Shown piece by piece: positions 23,171 through 33,925 of a stretch of DNA of 64,000 nt; position 1 is the first letter of the stretch; every line of letters begins with the position of its first letter. The notes under the pieces were generated by a model. It had not been told where the DNA came from, did no database searches, and saw only the letters and a program-made list of their open reading frames with translations. The translations under genes and the position numbers were made by a program. Origin of the DNA: Apoderus coryli (Eukaryota > Arthropoda > Insecta > Coleoptera > Attelabidae); assembly GCA_911728435.2 (NCBI GenBank), contig OU452206.1, positions 18,258,297-18,322,296 of the forward strand, written 5' to 3'.

Positions 23171-23479
23171 AGCTGATTATTACATTGGGTTATAATAATT
23201 GTTTTACGTAATTGTGTTCGCCGGAAATTATTATTACGAAAGATTGAGATTATTGTTCTGTATTCAATCAATAATCGCGAGCATATAGGTACATATGTAT
23301 TATGTGTACTGCAAAGTGCAGTATGGTTCAAATATACTAGTACCAATGGTTAGAGAACTTAACAGCCCAAATAAGACTCAAAATTATCTTGCTGTACGTC
23401 CATTGATTTGATGCACCTGCTTTGTAAATAAATTAAATCATATTTGTACGACACTCGAAATCTAAAGGCTTTATTTTAG

Positions 23480-24556
23480 TTAATATTAAATGCTAAACAT
23501 GTCAGATTCGTTTGAGGTGAAAAGGGAGACAAAACTATATTTGGAAACTGAAGTCCGCGGAAATTCTTCTAAACAAAATTGGAAATTAACACGAGATCTA
23601 AACATTTATGCAAGGGAAAATATCACAATACCGTCTTTTATTCATGATGTTGATAATATTAATGATTTTTTTGTGGCCACTTCTACCAACAATCCGGACC
23701 CAGGAATGATCAATTTTTACGTAGGTAATAAAATTAGACCTGATATTAACTTTGAATTTACAATGGTGGATCATGGGGAGATACTTGATGCATTGCTTGG
23801 GATTAAGTCAAATGCTGTAGGCAGTGACATGATCAGTATTGATATGCTAGTAGTAGGAGTTGTCCGTTTATAATGCCCTTTATACAGCATCTAGTTAATT
23901 ACTATATAGAAACGAGGAACTTCCCAACATGTTGGAAAGAAGCCAATGTCATTCCAATCCCAAAACTAAAACTCCATCAACATTTAAGGATCTTAGAGCG
24001 ATTAATATACTCCCAGCGATCTCCAAGGTTATTGAGAGAGTGATCTGCAATCAAATGAAAACATATCTTGATGGGGATGGGTTGTTGCCGGAGGTCCAGT
24101 CTGGGTTCCGTCAGGGTCACAGTTGCTCCACGACATGACTTAAAATACTGGATGATGCATTGGGGGCGGTAGATCAGGGTCGATTGACGGCATTTCTGCT
24201 GTTGGACTACGCAAGGGGCATTTGACCGCATTGGTCATGGTTTGTTGCTGGCCATTGTGGGTTACCTGGGCTTTGGGGAGTCTGCTGTGTCTCTACTCGG
24301 AACATATTTGAATGATAGAAGTCAGGTTTCATTTTGGGAACGGCAGGGTCTGGGCCCAGGACATTGCGTAGTGGCGCAGGGCATCCAGGAATCATTGCCT
24401 TTTTTTATGTATCAGGGTTTTTGTTGTTGTTATTATTATGCAGTTATCCTTAGTATTGCTAATATGTTAAGCTAGGAGGCTATGCATCGACTTCGCCTTT
24501 TGTGTAACTTTTCCAAGTTCTCAATAAAGTCATTTATTATATTATTATTATTAATC
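23480..24556 (+). pseudogene. Jockey/R1-group RT relic with AT-microsatellite tail
   Basis: The first open part (23490-23873) ends with SNAVGSDMISIDML, the pre-RT motif. The next gives CWKEANVIPIPK, FKDLRAINILPAISKVIERV and SGFRQGHSCSTT. Frame changes lead to LDYARG-AFDRIGHGLL (palm A) and LGFGESAVSLLGTYLNDRSQ. The GVPQG and YADD boxes are lost. The tail contains AATAAAG at about 24520 and (TTA)n to about 24556, a normal LINE 3' end. Confidence 0.75.
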
Positions 24557-24838
24557 AAAATAACAGGTTTTTAAGTAAACAGTGTGCGCCTTTAGAATAG
24601 ACTTATAGAACCCATACGGTTGAATTGCAGATTTTCTTCCTTTAAGGTTTATTATATGTTCTTCTATTTCTTGAACTGTTTTAGCACAAAATAAAAAAGA
24701 TTCTTGAGAGTCTTTTATTGTGTACTTTAAATGGCTTATCTTTCCACTGGCACCTTTGGAACATAGCTTAGCGGATAGCACTAAATGTCCATGAAGAGCC
24801 CATAAAATTTCTCCCCTCGTATCGGCGGGTTTTCAACA
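24552..24838 (-). pseudogene. Unrecognised coding-like frame
   Basis: On the minus strand an open stretch of about 93 codons between stops (TGA near 24840, TAA at 24552). It includes EILWALHGHLVLSAKLCSKG, DSQESFLFCAKTVQEIEEHI and SAIQPYGFYKSILKAHTVYL. The composition looks protein-like, not random, and FLFCAKTVQEIEEHI resembles a block I associate with uncharacterised insect proteins, but I cannot name the family. The last codons run into the microsatellite tail of the plus-strand retrotransposon, so the frame was probably cut by that insertion. It may be the remains of the host element's own gene. Confidence 0.4.
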
Positions 24839-25345
24839 TTACAAAGGAACACCGCACTGTGTTTTTTTTCGTTTTAAACTGACTTTAGTTTTGTACTTTA
24901 CTTAATGGTACTAAATAAAAGGATTACTACTTACCTTATATTTCTACATTTGTTGTATTATTTGGGAACAAATTTTAAAAATAGATTTAGGAACACACTT
25001 CACTTTTCAACTGTATACATTTAACTAAACAAAACAAAAAGGACAAGTAAACAAAAAGTCTATGAGAATGTCATAATGTCAATGTTTGTGTTAAAGGCGA
25101 AGAGCATAAATTAATAAATTTAAAACATTGAAGCAATAAATAGTGACATTATATTGATGAAAAAAAAACATAAATTTTCGATGTCTTGCATTTATTGATT
25201 AATGTTTCATCGTACATTGTTTCTATGTATGAAATTATTAATTTATGATCAAAATTCATTGTAACAGTGACAAATTCATAATATTAATGTTCAAAATATT
25301 GATGACAACCATTAATTGGTTTTACGTACAATATTTTTTTCAGTG

Positions 25346-25418
25346 TGTGGAAGAATGACTCGGAAGACACTTCGACATTCGAGTACTCAGCTTTACTTAA
25401 GGGACCCTGATTCGCTTC
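25346..25418 (+). repeat. Dispersed repeat, right half
   Basis: Resumes the repeat broken at 22738: GGAAGAATGACTCGG then AGTACTCAGCTTTACTTAAG, matching 19640-19703. Confidence 0.7.
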
Positions 25419-25419
25419 T

Positions 25420-26518
25420 TAAATGTTTCTAAATAAATTATGAGGAAAAGCAAACCGCATATTAATGTCTAAAGTACATTTACACTGTCTTTATGACTCT
25501 CAACGAAATTTGGTACAATTCTGGTTCCGTCCTAAGACGTTAGCGGACTGGGAAGTCCAAAGCCGCTCAGTACAAGAAAAGATTGTGTTTTTTTTTCGCC
25601 TCTTCAGATAGGCAAAGACGTCCTTGATACTTAATGTCATGTCATGTCTGCGGCTGATTGTGTCAGCGACAACAGGCCATGATTAAAAACAGGCTTTCTC
25701 CCTGGACGTTACAGATCATGCAAAACACAGGATCTGCAATCTTCAAAAGGAAGCCTGTGACCCATGTATTTGTTTGTTCAAAAAACCATTATCCATCTGA
25801 TATGTGTCATAAATGGAAATCTAATATTATAAATAAGCAATTTTGAGTTTTAATAAATTATTCTTCATGGAAAATCATCACAGTAAAAAAATACAACCTG
25901 GACACTTAAGCCATGACGGAACAACTGCTTTTCTCTTACATATGGCGTATTTTTTTTCTTTTTATATATTAAAGGATTAATAGTATTAATTCTGAATGTG
26001 TCGTAAATTATTTGAAAATGAAAAGCAAGGTGTTTGTAGATGGTTGCACACTAGTTGACCCCTAATTAGAAATTGACATTTTTCTTTTCCAGAACAAACC
26101 TTATATTATGGAAAGGAAAAGCCGAAGTTGCCATTGCGAATAAACGAATCAAGTACACAAAGATTTGATAATGTAGCACTAACAAATAGTCCTAAAAACG
26201 AAAAATAAATAGATAAGCTGACATAAAAAAAAAATGAAGTGACCAACTCATGTGCCTTCTTGAATGATAGGCAAGAACTATTATCGCAAGACGAAAAGGC
26301 TAAGCCATGCAAGGTGTATTATAGTAAACACACAACATGTAGATGTAATATTATGATGACCGTGAAGCATATTATAGCTTTTTACTGAAAAACATGTGTC
26401 ATGCTAGGTATTTAATATGGCTAATAAATGGTTATAGGTATAGGGAAGAAATTTATTTTAAGCCTTCATGCAGGTCGTTCTGCTAGTTATATTACCTATC
26501 AGTTAAGGATTTTTTTTA
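25420..26518. other. Interval with no recognised content
   Basis: Two modest open frames (25658-25846 plus, 26106-26312 minus) show no motif. No RNA gene or repeat boundary recognised. Confidence 0.4.
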
Positions 26519-26519
26519 C

Positions 26520-28735
26520 ATAGTTATAATAATAATAATAATAATATTTATTGGCCATCATAAGGTATAACAAATGTATACATTGGCAAGTCTGCAATAT
26601 TATGATAAAGTCAACTAAAGTATAAATAAAATAATATACAGTATAAAGATCAACAGACACGTTAAAAATATTAACAGAAACAACAAACAAAAAAAAAAAA
26701 AAACAAAAAGTGTTAACAATTTAAAATAATGAAACAAGTTTTCTCTTCTGGTATATCCCACAAAACCTATGTCTTTCCTAACTAATTTTATATAATATGC
26801 TGTACATTTCTGCCTTTTAATTTTTATCGTTTGGATTACTTAACAAATTCACTAGTCTTGAACTGAACACAGTTGTAAAATTAATATCTCTAAAAATTTT
26901 ACTCAAACCCAAAGATATAGAGGAGGGAGAATGAGCTTGACAGATGGGCGAACTGGTAATATAGTAGCCCTACCAGCGACGGTGGCGTATCGTCTTAAAG
27001 GGTGCAAATTCTGTAGGAAAAAAAAGCTTATATACACTTTTTAACGAATCATCTATATTTAGATCAATAAAATATTCATACAAAATTAACGCAAAAGTAT
27101 TTAGAAATATTTAACGACATACGATGTATCTCACACGAATGCACAAATCTCACAACATCATCTTGCAGAAGATAACCATCCGTGGGATGCCTATAACATA
27201 ACCTTAGCACATTCCAGCATGGATCCTTGAGGAATCGTTCTACATCTAGTAACCTCTGCATATTTTCTGAATATGCCTCACTGGCTCTTGAAGCTGGAGA
27301 GCAGCTGGATGTTATTTATACCGATTGTGCCAAGGCTTTTGACAGGGTTAACCATCGGATCCTGCTTTGTAAACTGAGTGGGCTGGGGTTTTCATACAAT
27401 TCCTTAAACTTACTAAAATCTTACTTGTGTGATCGATGTCAAAGAGTTAAGATGGCCAATAGATTTTCCTATAATTTCACGAGCACATCAGGGGTTCCCC
27501 AGGGGAGTATCCTCGGACCATTACTATTCTTAATTTATATCAATGATTTACCTTAGATCGGACGTTTTTCGACTGGCCTTTTATTCGCTGACGACTTTAA
27601 GATTTTCAAATTAATTAAATCTCAGAGGGATTGTGATGAATTACAGGACGATATCAACCTTGTTACTGCATGGTTTCAGAAGAACAACATTAAAGTAACT
27701 TCGGAAAAATGCTCGGTGATTACATATACCAGAAAACTGAACTTTATACAAAGAACCTATTCGATAAATGAGATTACTTTGGAACGAAAAACTAGTATCA
27801 GGGACTTGGGGGTTGTTTTCCGCTTAGACCTAAGGTTTAATGATCATTATCAGGCTGTGACTGCAAAGGCCTACAAGGCATTGGGATTTGTTATCAGAAA
27901 CAGCAGATACTTTAAAGTTTCTACGATCAAGAGATTATATTTTGCACTTGTAAGACCGCATCTTGAATACGCATCGGTTGTGTGGATGCCGACAGCTGTT
28001 ACGCATATAGATTCTATAGAGAAAGTGCAAAAACGATTTTTAAGATATGTCTATCTGCGTGATAAACAAACTTACCCATTTAAGATTTCATACAATAAGA
28101 TGTTAAATGAATATGAACTTGATACTTTAAGTGATAGACGTAAATACTTTGCAGTAGCCTTTATCTATTGTATCTTGAACAACTTAAAATATCATGAATG
28201 TGATTTACTTAGGTTCATATATTTCAAAGTACCGAAGATTAATCTGAGAATATCCTGTAAGAGTATTTTCTGGACTGAGCCGCATAGTACATCTGCGTTA
28301 AATAGCATGCTCATCGAATGCAATAATATAACGCACTCCAATGAAGAGTTTGATCTTTTCTCCTCAGATTTTAGGCAAGTGAGAAAATTAATTTTGAATT
28401 GTCGCAGTCAGATACACTTATTGGATAGGTGATATCTCCGACAAAATTATTGTTTTGAATTTGTTACTTTTTAGATTATAGTTTGTCTATTTGTTTTTGT
28501 TGTATGTTATTTAGTGTATAAGTATATTATTAATTAGTAATTGTTAACTTTGCATTGCTTGTAATTACCATTTCTTGGTGTCTGTAATGTATTGGTAAAT
28601 AAATAAATAAATTACAGGTCGTCCGCGAAAAGCCTAAATTCACTGTAAATGAAACCATGCCCGATATCATTCACAAACAAGTTAAGCAATAACGGCCCCA
28701 GGTAAGAACCCTGGGGGACACCTGATCAATAAAGA
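26520..28735 (-). mobile_element. Older minus-strand retrotransposon, split by a plus-strand one
   Basis: On the minus strand 28728-28612 reads SGVPQGSYLGPLLLNLFVND and EFRLFADDL. The frame of the next conserved block, DGYLLQDDVVRFVHSCE and RMSLNISKYF, reappears at about 27180-27090. A long untranslated tail then ends CCAATAAATATTATTATT at about 26525-26550. The missing middle is occupied by a plus-strand retrotransposon of about 1.4 kb. The parts therefore form one jockey/CR1-like element interrupted right after its catalytic FADD box. Confidence 0.7.
27225..28611 (+). pseudogene. Jockey/CR1-like RT with a single stop codon, 5'-truncated
   Basis: From 27227 to 28432 one frame is open except for a single TAG at 27554-27556. 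It contains LDVIYTDCAKAFDRVNHRIL (palm A), TSGVPQGSILGPLLFLIYIN, LLFADDFKIF (catalytic box, just after the stop) and SIRDLGVVFRLDLRF. The thumb VRPHLEYASVVW and a long C-terminal region that ends SQIHLLDR follow. The N-terminal endonuclease and fingers are missing. About 180 nt of untranslated sequence ends in an (AAAT)n tail at 28599-28611. The youngest-looking RT of this group in the window, along with the element at 29.2-30.9 kb. Confidence 0.85.
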
Positions 28736-28741
28736 CTATTA

Positions 28742-29132
28742 TGAGGGTTGCCTTTTATATTTCGGGATTTGGCAACCCTGGTGTTGCAATCTGGCAACTG
28801 GCAGCTCTATCGTAAAGTTGGATATTTTTGAGGTTATACGTACTCAGAACGCTTTGACATACGAGCGCTATTTTTGTTGTTTACAGTAACTTAAAAGATT
28901 CATCTCGGCCCAAAAATAGAATTAAATCGTAAACATTTTCGTGCGATTATTTTTTACAACTTTTGACGTGGATTAACGCAGCATCCGTGCATGGATGAAC
29001 TTAATTAAATTTTTGGCGATGAAGCTCCATCAAGGACCAGTGTTTATCGATGGTATGGTGAATTCAGTCATGGTCGTTGTTCACTCCAAGACGAATTTCG
29101 TGAAGGTCGTCCAAAATCAGTTGTTGGTCCAG
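28742..29132 (+). mobile_element. mariner 5' end with N-terminal transposase
   Basis: Starts at a TA with TGAGGGTTGCCTTTTATATT, the mariner terminal repeat seen again at 62.67 kb. A 5' untranslated stretch of about 150 nt is followed by a helix-turn-helix region. It is readable as DELN-IFGDEAPSRTSVYRWY, then GEFSHGRCSLQDEFREGRPK. Stops are present, and the element is cut at about 29132 before any catalytic residue. Confidence 0.8.
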
Positions 29133-29185
29133 CTTTTTCCTTGCTAGCTCTCGACCTCTGTCTCGCGAAACCACCCTACTCAGGA

Positions 29186-29246
29186 TGAACTTTCAGTTAT
29201 CACACCTCATAAAAGATCTTTAACAGCAGGAGCGATTATAATTTAG
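29186..29246 (+). repeat. Dispersed repeat, left half (interrupted)
   Basis: Matches the start of the repeat at 22378-22475 (GATGAACTTTCAGTTATCAC). It ends at TTAGAAT, where the minus-strand retrotransposon 3' end begins. The rest (GTGATTTATGATTC) resumes near 30925. Confidence 0.6.
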
Positions 29247-30920
29247 AATAATAAAGTGGCTTTATTAAACACATATTACATCGATATTACATATTATTGT
29301 GTTTATAAAGGCGAAGTCTAGCATAAATGCTACTCAACTCAACCTTAGAAAAAATTAAACAGTAAATTCTAAAAATTAATACAAAAATATTATTGTATAA
29401 CATAACAAAATTGACCAAATGAAATTTAGGCATTAATTAAATGTTAACACGTAATTATATTTTAATTACATTGAAAAATTGACAAAATTAACTAATCCAG
29501 AGTAATTAGTATTATTGCGAAGCAAGAAAAAAATCACGACATTTTCTACGGAAAACATACAAACTTAGATGTTTGAAATCGTTAGGCACAGAGTTATATA
29601 CAGTTGAAGCATTATAACTAAAAGATCTCTTAAACATGGCGGTACGGAATCTCGGAAGACATAATTTAGTGCTATCTCTGATATTAACATCATGCAAATT
29701 GTGCCTGAATTGCAGTTTAATTCGAAGATATGGAGGATTAGAAGAACCAAGAAGACGAAAAATGAAAACTGAGTAATGGTATTTAACACTTGTTTCGATA
29801 CGCAACCATTTCAGTTCGTTAATCTTGCAGGAAACACGATCAAACTTTCTGAGACCAAAAACATACCTACAACACGTATTTTGAATTTTTTGAAGTCGAT
29901 TTTGCGTGAACTTGTCTAGGCAAGGGAAGTAGCAAATGTTGGCGTAGTTTATTATTGATAGTACTAGAGATTCACACAACTTTTTTCTTAATTTAAAGTT
30001 TATCAAACTAATATTAGAGTACAGTAGTCTTAATACCATATAGCACTTCCTAACAATCATTGACACATGTTCATGAAACCTCAGCTTCACATCATAAATA
30101 ATGCCCAAGTTTCTCACTTTACTTACCATATTCAAAGACATACCATTCAAGTTTGGTCTCAATTTTGAATCAATCAGGCTTTGAAAATTTTTCGGACAAA
30201 AACATAACACATGGGTCTTATCAAGATTTAAGCGCAAATTATGATTGTGTGCGTAATGACTTATTCGCGACAAATCTTCATTTAACACACTACTAGCCTC
30301 TGCCACTCTAGATGGATCAAATTGAAAAGAGACCTGCGAGTCATCAGCAAAGCAATTTATCTCGGAATACTTGACACAATCAAAAAAATCTGCAGTATAA
30401 AGTAGGAAAAGAATAGGTCCCAAGATGCTACCTTGTGGTACTCCAGATGTAACAAGTCCAGTGTGAGATGTATTGTTTTTGACAACGGTAAACTGTTGAC
30501 GATTTATTAAATAAGAATTTAGGAATTTCGATGACTGTTCATCGAAACCGTAATATCGCGCTTTTGAGACAAGTAACTCATGATCAATTGTGTCAAAAGC
30601 CTTGGAGAAATCCAGTAAGCCTGCTTTTCATCAAGAGACCTAAATATATTATCAGTAACATTAAGTAATAAAGAAGTAGTGCTATAACTTTTCCTAAAAC
30701 CTAACTGATGCGATGAAATAATTTTATTGTCAAATAGAAATTGCGACATTTGCAAATTTACAATTTTTTCCAAAACCTTGGATAAAGTTGGGAGTAGACT
30801 TATCGGGCGAAAGTCAGAATAAGAAACAGGATTAGTGGTTTTTGATAGAGGACGTATTAAGGACAATTTCCAAATATCTGGATAACAACCCGATTCAATG
30901 CAACAATTCATTATGTGAGT
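29247..30920 (-). pseudogene. Jockey-like RT retrotransposon, nearly open, 5'-truncated
   Basis: Read on the minus strand from 30911: GCYPDIWKLSLIRPLSKT, YSDFRPISLLPTLSKVLEKI, SSHQLGFRKSYSTTSLLLNV. A single frameshift near 30620-30625 separates this from LLDFSKAFDTIDHELL (palm A), SGVPQGSILGPILFLLYTA, EINCFADDSQVSF (catalytic FADD), KVRNLGIIYDVKLRF and a long C-terminus. The C-terminus ends RKCRDFFLASQ at 29512. The 3' untranslated region holds AATAAAG near 29250. Apart from the frameshift and the missing N-terminus this copy is well preserved. It interrupts a dispersed repeat. Confidence 0.85.
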
Positions 30921-32026
30921 AATGTGATTTATGTGATTTATGATTCTGAAAGAAGAAGTTTATTTTTCTGCAAACGCAGTTACCTAACAGCAATAAACTA
31001 ATATATCGTTAGAGACATGGTATTTGAAATTATTATTACGAAGAAATTACGATACCGCTTAAGAGTAATTATTGTGCGTATATAATATAGTAATTATAAA
31101 TAATACCGATACTTAACAATATATTACCAATAGAGAAAACAATTAAGCATTTATGTTATTTGTGTTATAGCAATTCAGTTATTTTTATTTGTCATACAAA
31201 AAAAAAATAACTAAACTTAAATGAGAACAATGGAACGAACAACTTGGAAATATAAAATTGTCGACTTTTAATAAAATAATATTAAACAATAGACGCGATA
31301 GGTCATCAGTTAAGGTGACTTCTGACGTACCTATAGTAGAGGTGTATTTAAGGAGTCTTTTGTGTTTGTTGAATGAAAAAGTATGGTGATATCCAGAGAC
31401 GTACTTTGACAAAATTGTATGTCATCGAAACTGGGCTTGTCATTTTTTACCCCTAGGGTCTTGATAATACCGAGATAATTTTGTCATAGAGAATGCCGAA
31501 AGCGTGTTGCTATTAACCTTGAGCAACTGGCTTGAAGGATACTCTATGACAAAATTTTGAGTATTTATCAAGGCCCGAGGAGTATTCGATAAGATAATTT
31601 TTTACTTTGTAGATATCAAAAATTTGATTGTCAATCTGATGTTTAATAATTTTCAATACAGAATGTATTAGTTTTAATCAAACAAATATTATTCATTTTT
31701 ATTTAAAACTACAGGTGTGAAAAGTACAATTGGTAAATGTTAAATTGGAAGAAGAGTTTGCTGAAGTTGACGGATTGTTAATTTCCACTGTTGAAGAAAT
31801 TCCTCGCATGGTGTTGATTATTTCACCATGGCGTTCTTGGTTAATATTCAAGTACGGTTTAATTGAATTAGAGCTGTTATTTTTATTAATTGCTGTTCAG
31901 GAATTCCTTTATTTTTTATTTTTTTTTTTTCTGAAGTAATCCATTTATCGAGGAGTGAATGATAATGTTGAATAAAACTGCGTCTACTCCACAAAAGGAT
32001 CTTTATACACACGTCACAATTCGTGT

Positions 32027-32080
32027 AGGTTGCCAGACATGTTTCGGACTATATGTCCATCATCAGTGGCTAAGAAACCT
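32027..32080 (-). ncRNA. Hammerhead-ribozyme-like motif 2
   Basis: On the minus strand: stem I AGGTT and GCCA, separated by a 5-nt bulge, then core CTGATGA, one extra T, stem II GGAC/GTCC with loop ATATA, GAAA, palindrome ACATGT, presumed cleavage after C (triplet GTC), then TGGC and AACCT closing stem I. Both halves of stem I pair perfectly. It lies in the left arm of the inverted pair. Confidence 0.7.
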
Positions 32081-32415
32081 TGTACAATGTCGTTACATGT
32101 AGGAATTATACTTCATATGGCCTTAATATAGAAATTAAAGAGTTACAGGATTAAAACGTCTATACAATATCATCCTGTGGAAAAGTGTTTACATTAAAGA
32201 TTAAATTTTATGAACTGACTTGACTTAAATGATTACATAATGTTGAACAATGTTATTCGAAATACATTTCATTTCTTTTTCTTTCCATTTAATTTTCATT
32301 TTTGGAGAAATTTTTATTTTAGGTAGGTAGGTAGGTAGGTTTTAATCCTGTAACTCTTTAATTTCTATATTAAGGCCATATGAAGTATAATTCCTACATG
32401 TAACGACATTGTACA

Positions 32416-32469
32416 AGGTTTCTTAGCCACTGATGATGGACATATAGTCCGAAACATGTCTGGCAACCT
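32416..32469 (+). ncRNA. Hammerhead-ribozyme-like motif 3
   Basis: Identical to motif 2 but on the plus strand, in the right arm. Core CTGATGA at 32430-32436 and GAAA at 32451-32454. The ACATGT palindrome ends at 32459 and the presumed cleavage C is 32460. An RNA crossing the whole insertion would contain one motif in sense and one in antisense. Confidence 0.7.
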
Positions 32470-33659
32470 ACACGAATTGTGACGTGTGTATAAAGATCCT
32501 TTTGTGGAGTAGACGCAGTTTTATTCAACAATTCCTTTATTTGCCAAATGGCTAAATGCAGTTGATCTGTTCGAATGATTGGATATCTTTTTACACTTAG
32601 TGTCCAAACCAATAGCTTGCGCGGATCATTTGGTCCACATATTAATTGTGTTCTTGCCTACCGGTATATTGTCAAACCATGTGCCACTTTCGGATTTCCA
32701 GAAACGATTTGGTCTCAAGAATAGGCCTCTGGAAGTAATATTTTTCCCCCTTTTGGACAATAATTTATGAAATAACCAAGCAGGGCATGCACTTTCGTGT
32801 GCAATATTTGGAACAAGCTACTTACTATTTTTACAACGTTTCGATCCTCCTTGGGATGTTTTACTGAATATTGGATTGTATTCAATTCTGTTGGTTGGCG
32901 TTCCATCATTATTTTTCTCAATCATGAAATAATCTATAAGGCAATCAGCTGGTTCACCACCTCGCCAAGCTAACTCAACAGATACAATATGGTAAAAAAA
33001 ATTTTGTAAACCTTCTGGTGTACATTCATCCCATATTCCAATGATTCTAGCCAAATCACTTGAACTCAAATTTAATGAACTGCATTTTCGTTTGTTTGGA
33101 TCCTGCTGTAATCTTTTACTTTTTGCATTTCTTGCATCTCGCGCATTTTTGAATATCACACTGGTAAACGGGTCGAATACAATTTTGAAGTCATTGAAGT
33201 ATTTTTCCTGGAGTAGCCTACTCGTAGTATTCCAAATTGTTTTTACAGTTGCTTCTTTATATTCAGTTCCGTCAGCTTTTCTCATATTTACCGCATAATC
33301 TTTCAATATATTAGCCAAATTATGCAAACTCGTTTCAGCATTCAGTTCGTATTCTCTGGTCGCACAAAACTCGAGAAATATTTTCCATACATATTTTTTT
33401 AATTTGATTGTATTTTTTGGTATATTATTAGATATAATATCATTAATTGCATCGTCAGATGCAATACCAAATCTTCGCGACATTTTTAAACCCGTTGTCA
33501 GTTTGACGTTTAATTAATTTTTAATAAAAAAACACCAAACTGAAAACACCGCATGTAGGGTATTATCGCTGTAATCCAAAGTTGATTGGATGAAATTTGA
33601 CACATGCCTTAGTAATTTGATTTGTTACAACTATATTTAGTAAAAAATTATCAAAACAA

Positions 33660-33925
33660 GCAGAAGAGTGCTTTTTTTTTTTCGAAAAATTAAATTTCTC
33701 GACCACTTGTCCTCTTAGGACCTTCATGCGAGGACATACTGCATACAAGGGTCACTATATACGAAAACAAATCTTTTTCACAACTAAATATCATGTAATG
33801 TATTATGTATAATTATCTCTATACCGTAACTTAAGGAAAAGACAAAAATGTTTTAAAAATATTTATTTCCTTTGGAAATCATGTACAAAAATAAAAATCG
33901 TTACAAAGATAACATTAGTTTATTA
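33660..33925. other. Short interval with no recognised content
   Basis: AT-rich sequence between Crypton copy 1 and the next inverted-repeat element. Confidence 0.4.

Larger units (their letters stand above)
22740..25345. mobile_element. Putative 2.6-kb element with CACTGAA inverted ends
   Basis: The left end CACTGAACCGAAAAGGTACG and the right end, read inverted, CACTGAAAAAAATATTGTAC are similar and face each other. GTACGT lies about 20 bp inside each end, then ATTAAT-rich subterminal sequence. The element sits exactly between the two halves of a repeat found whole at 19556. A tandem 65-bp repeat lies near the left end and a retrotransposon fragment inside. No transposase is recognised. The superfamily is not assigned and the target duplication is not clear. 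Confidence 0.5.
31915..32529. mobile_element. Hammerhead-carrying inverted-pair retroelement inserted in the Crypton gene
   Basis: A 615-bp insertion flanked by the 13-bp direct repeat AATTCCTTTATTT (31902-31914 and 32530-32542). The empty site is visible in copy 2. It contains two arms of about 192 bp in inverted orientation (31966-32157 and 32339-32530) that read as identical, a 181-bp spacer with GGTA repeats, and a T-rich stretch at its left edge that may be a poly(A) tail on the minus strand. Each arm carries a hammerhead-like motif. Inverted terminal-repeat pairs with hammerheads and variable target duplications are known in Penelope-like elements. No RT or GIY-YIG domain is present, so this would be a non-autonomous or truncated copy. 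Confidence 0.65.
31699..33483 (-). pseudogene. Crypton tyrosine recombinase, copy 1 (stop and insertion)
   Basis: Starts at 33483 (MSRRFGIASDDAINDI). An N-terminal SAM-like region includes YVWKIFLEFCATREYELN. The first catalytic arginine is probably in VELAWRGGEPADCL. A TAG at 32818-32820 replaces a tryptophan codon of copy 2. Beyond it the frame continues open through the AAAAGGGGG run at 32746-32754 into the C-terminal domain. It is then split at about 32542/31902 by the hammerhead-bearing insertion, just after the conserved HSNR-type block. The end (TNCTFHNCSFK equivalent) lies at about 31700. Non-functional. Confidence 0.8.
31449..33652 (-). mobile_element. Crypton copy 1, interrupted
   Basis: Homologous to copy 2 (42896-44530) over its whole length, from a shared 5' edge (GATAATTTTTTACTAAATAT, inverted) to the CCCTAGGGG 3' edge. 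No terminal inverted repeats of the DDE-transposon kind flank it, as expected for Cryptons. The recombinase gene inside is broken by a stop and by a 615-bp insertion with a 13-bp duplication. Confidence 0.8.
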
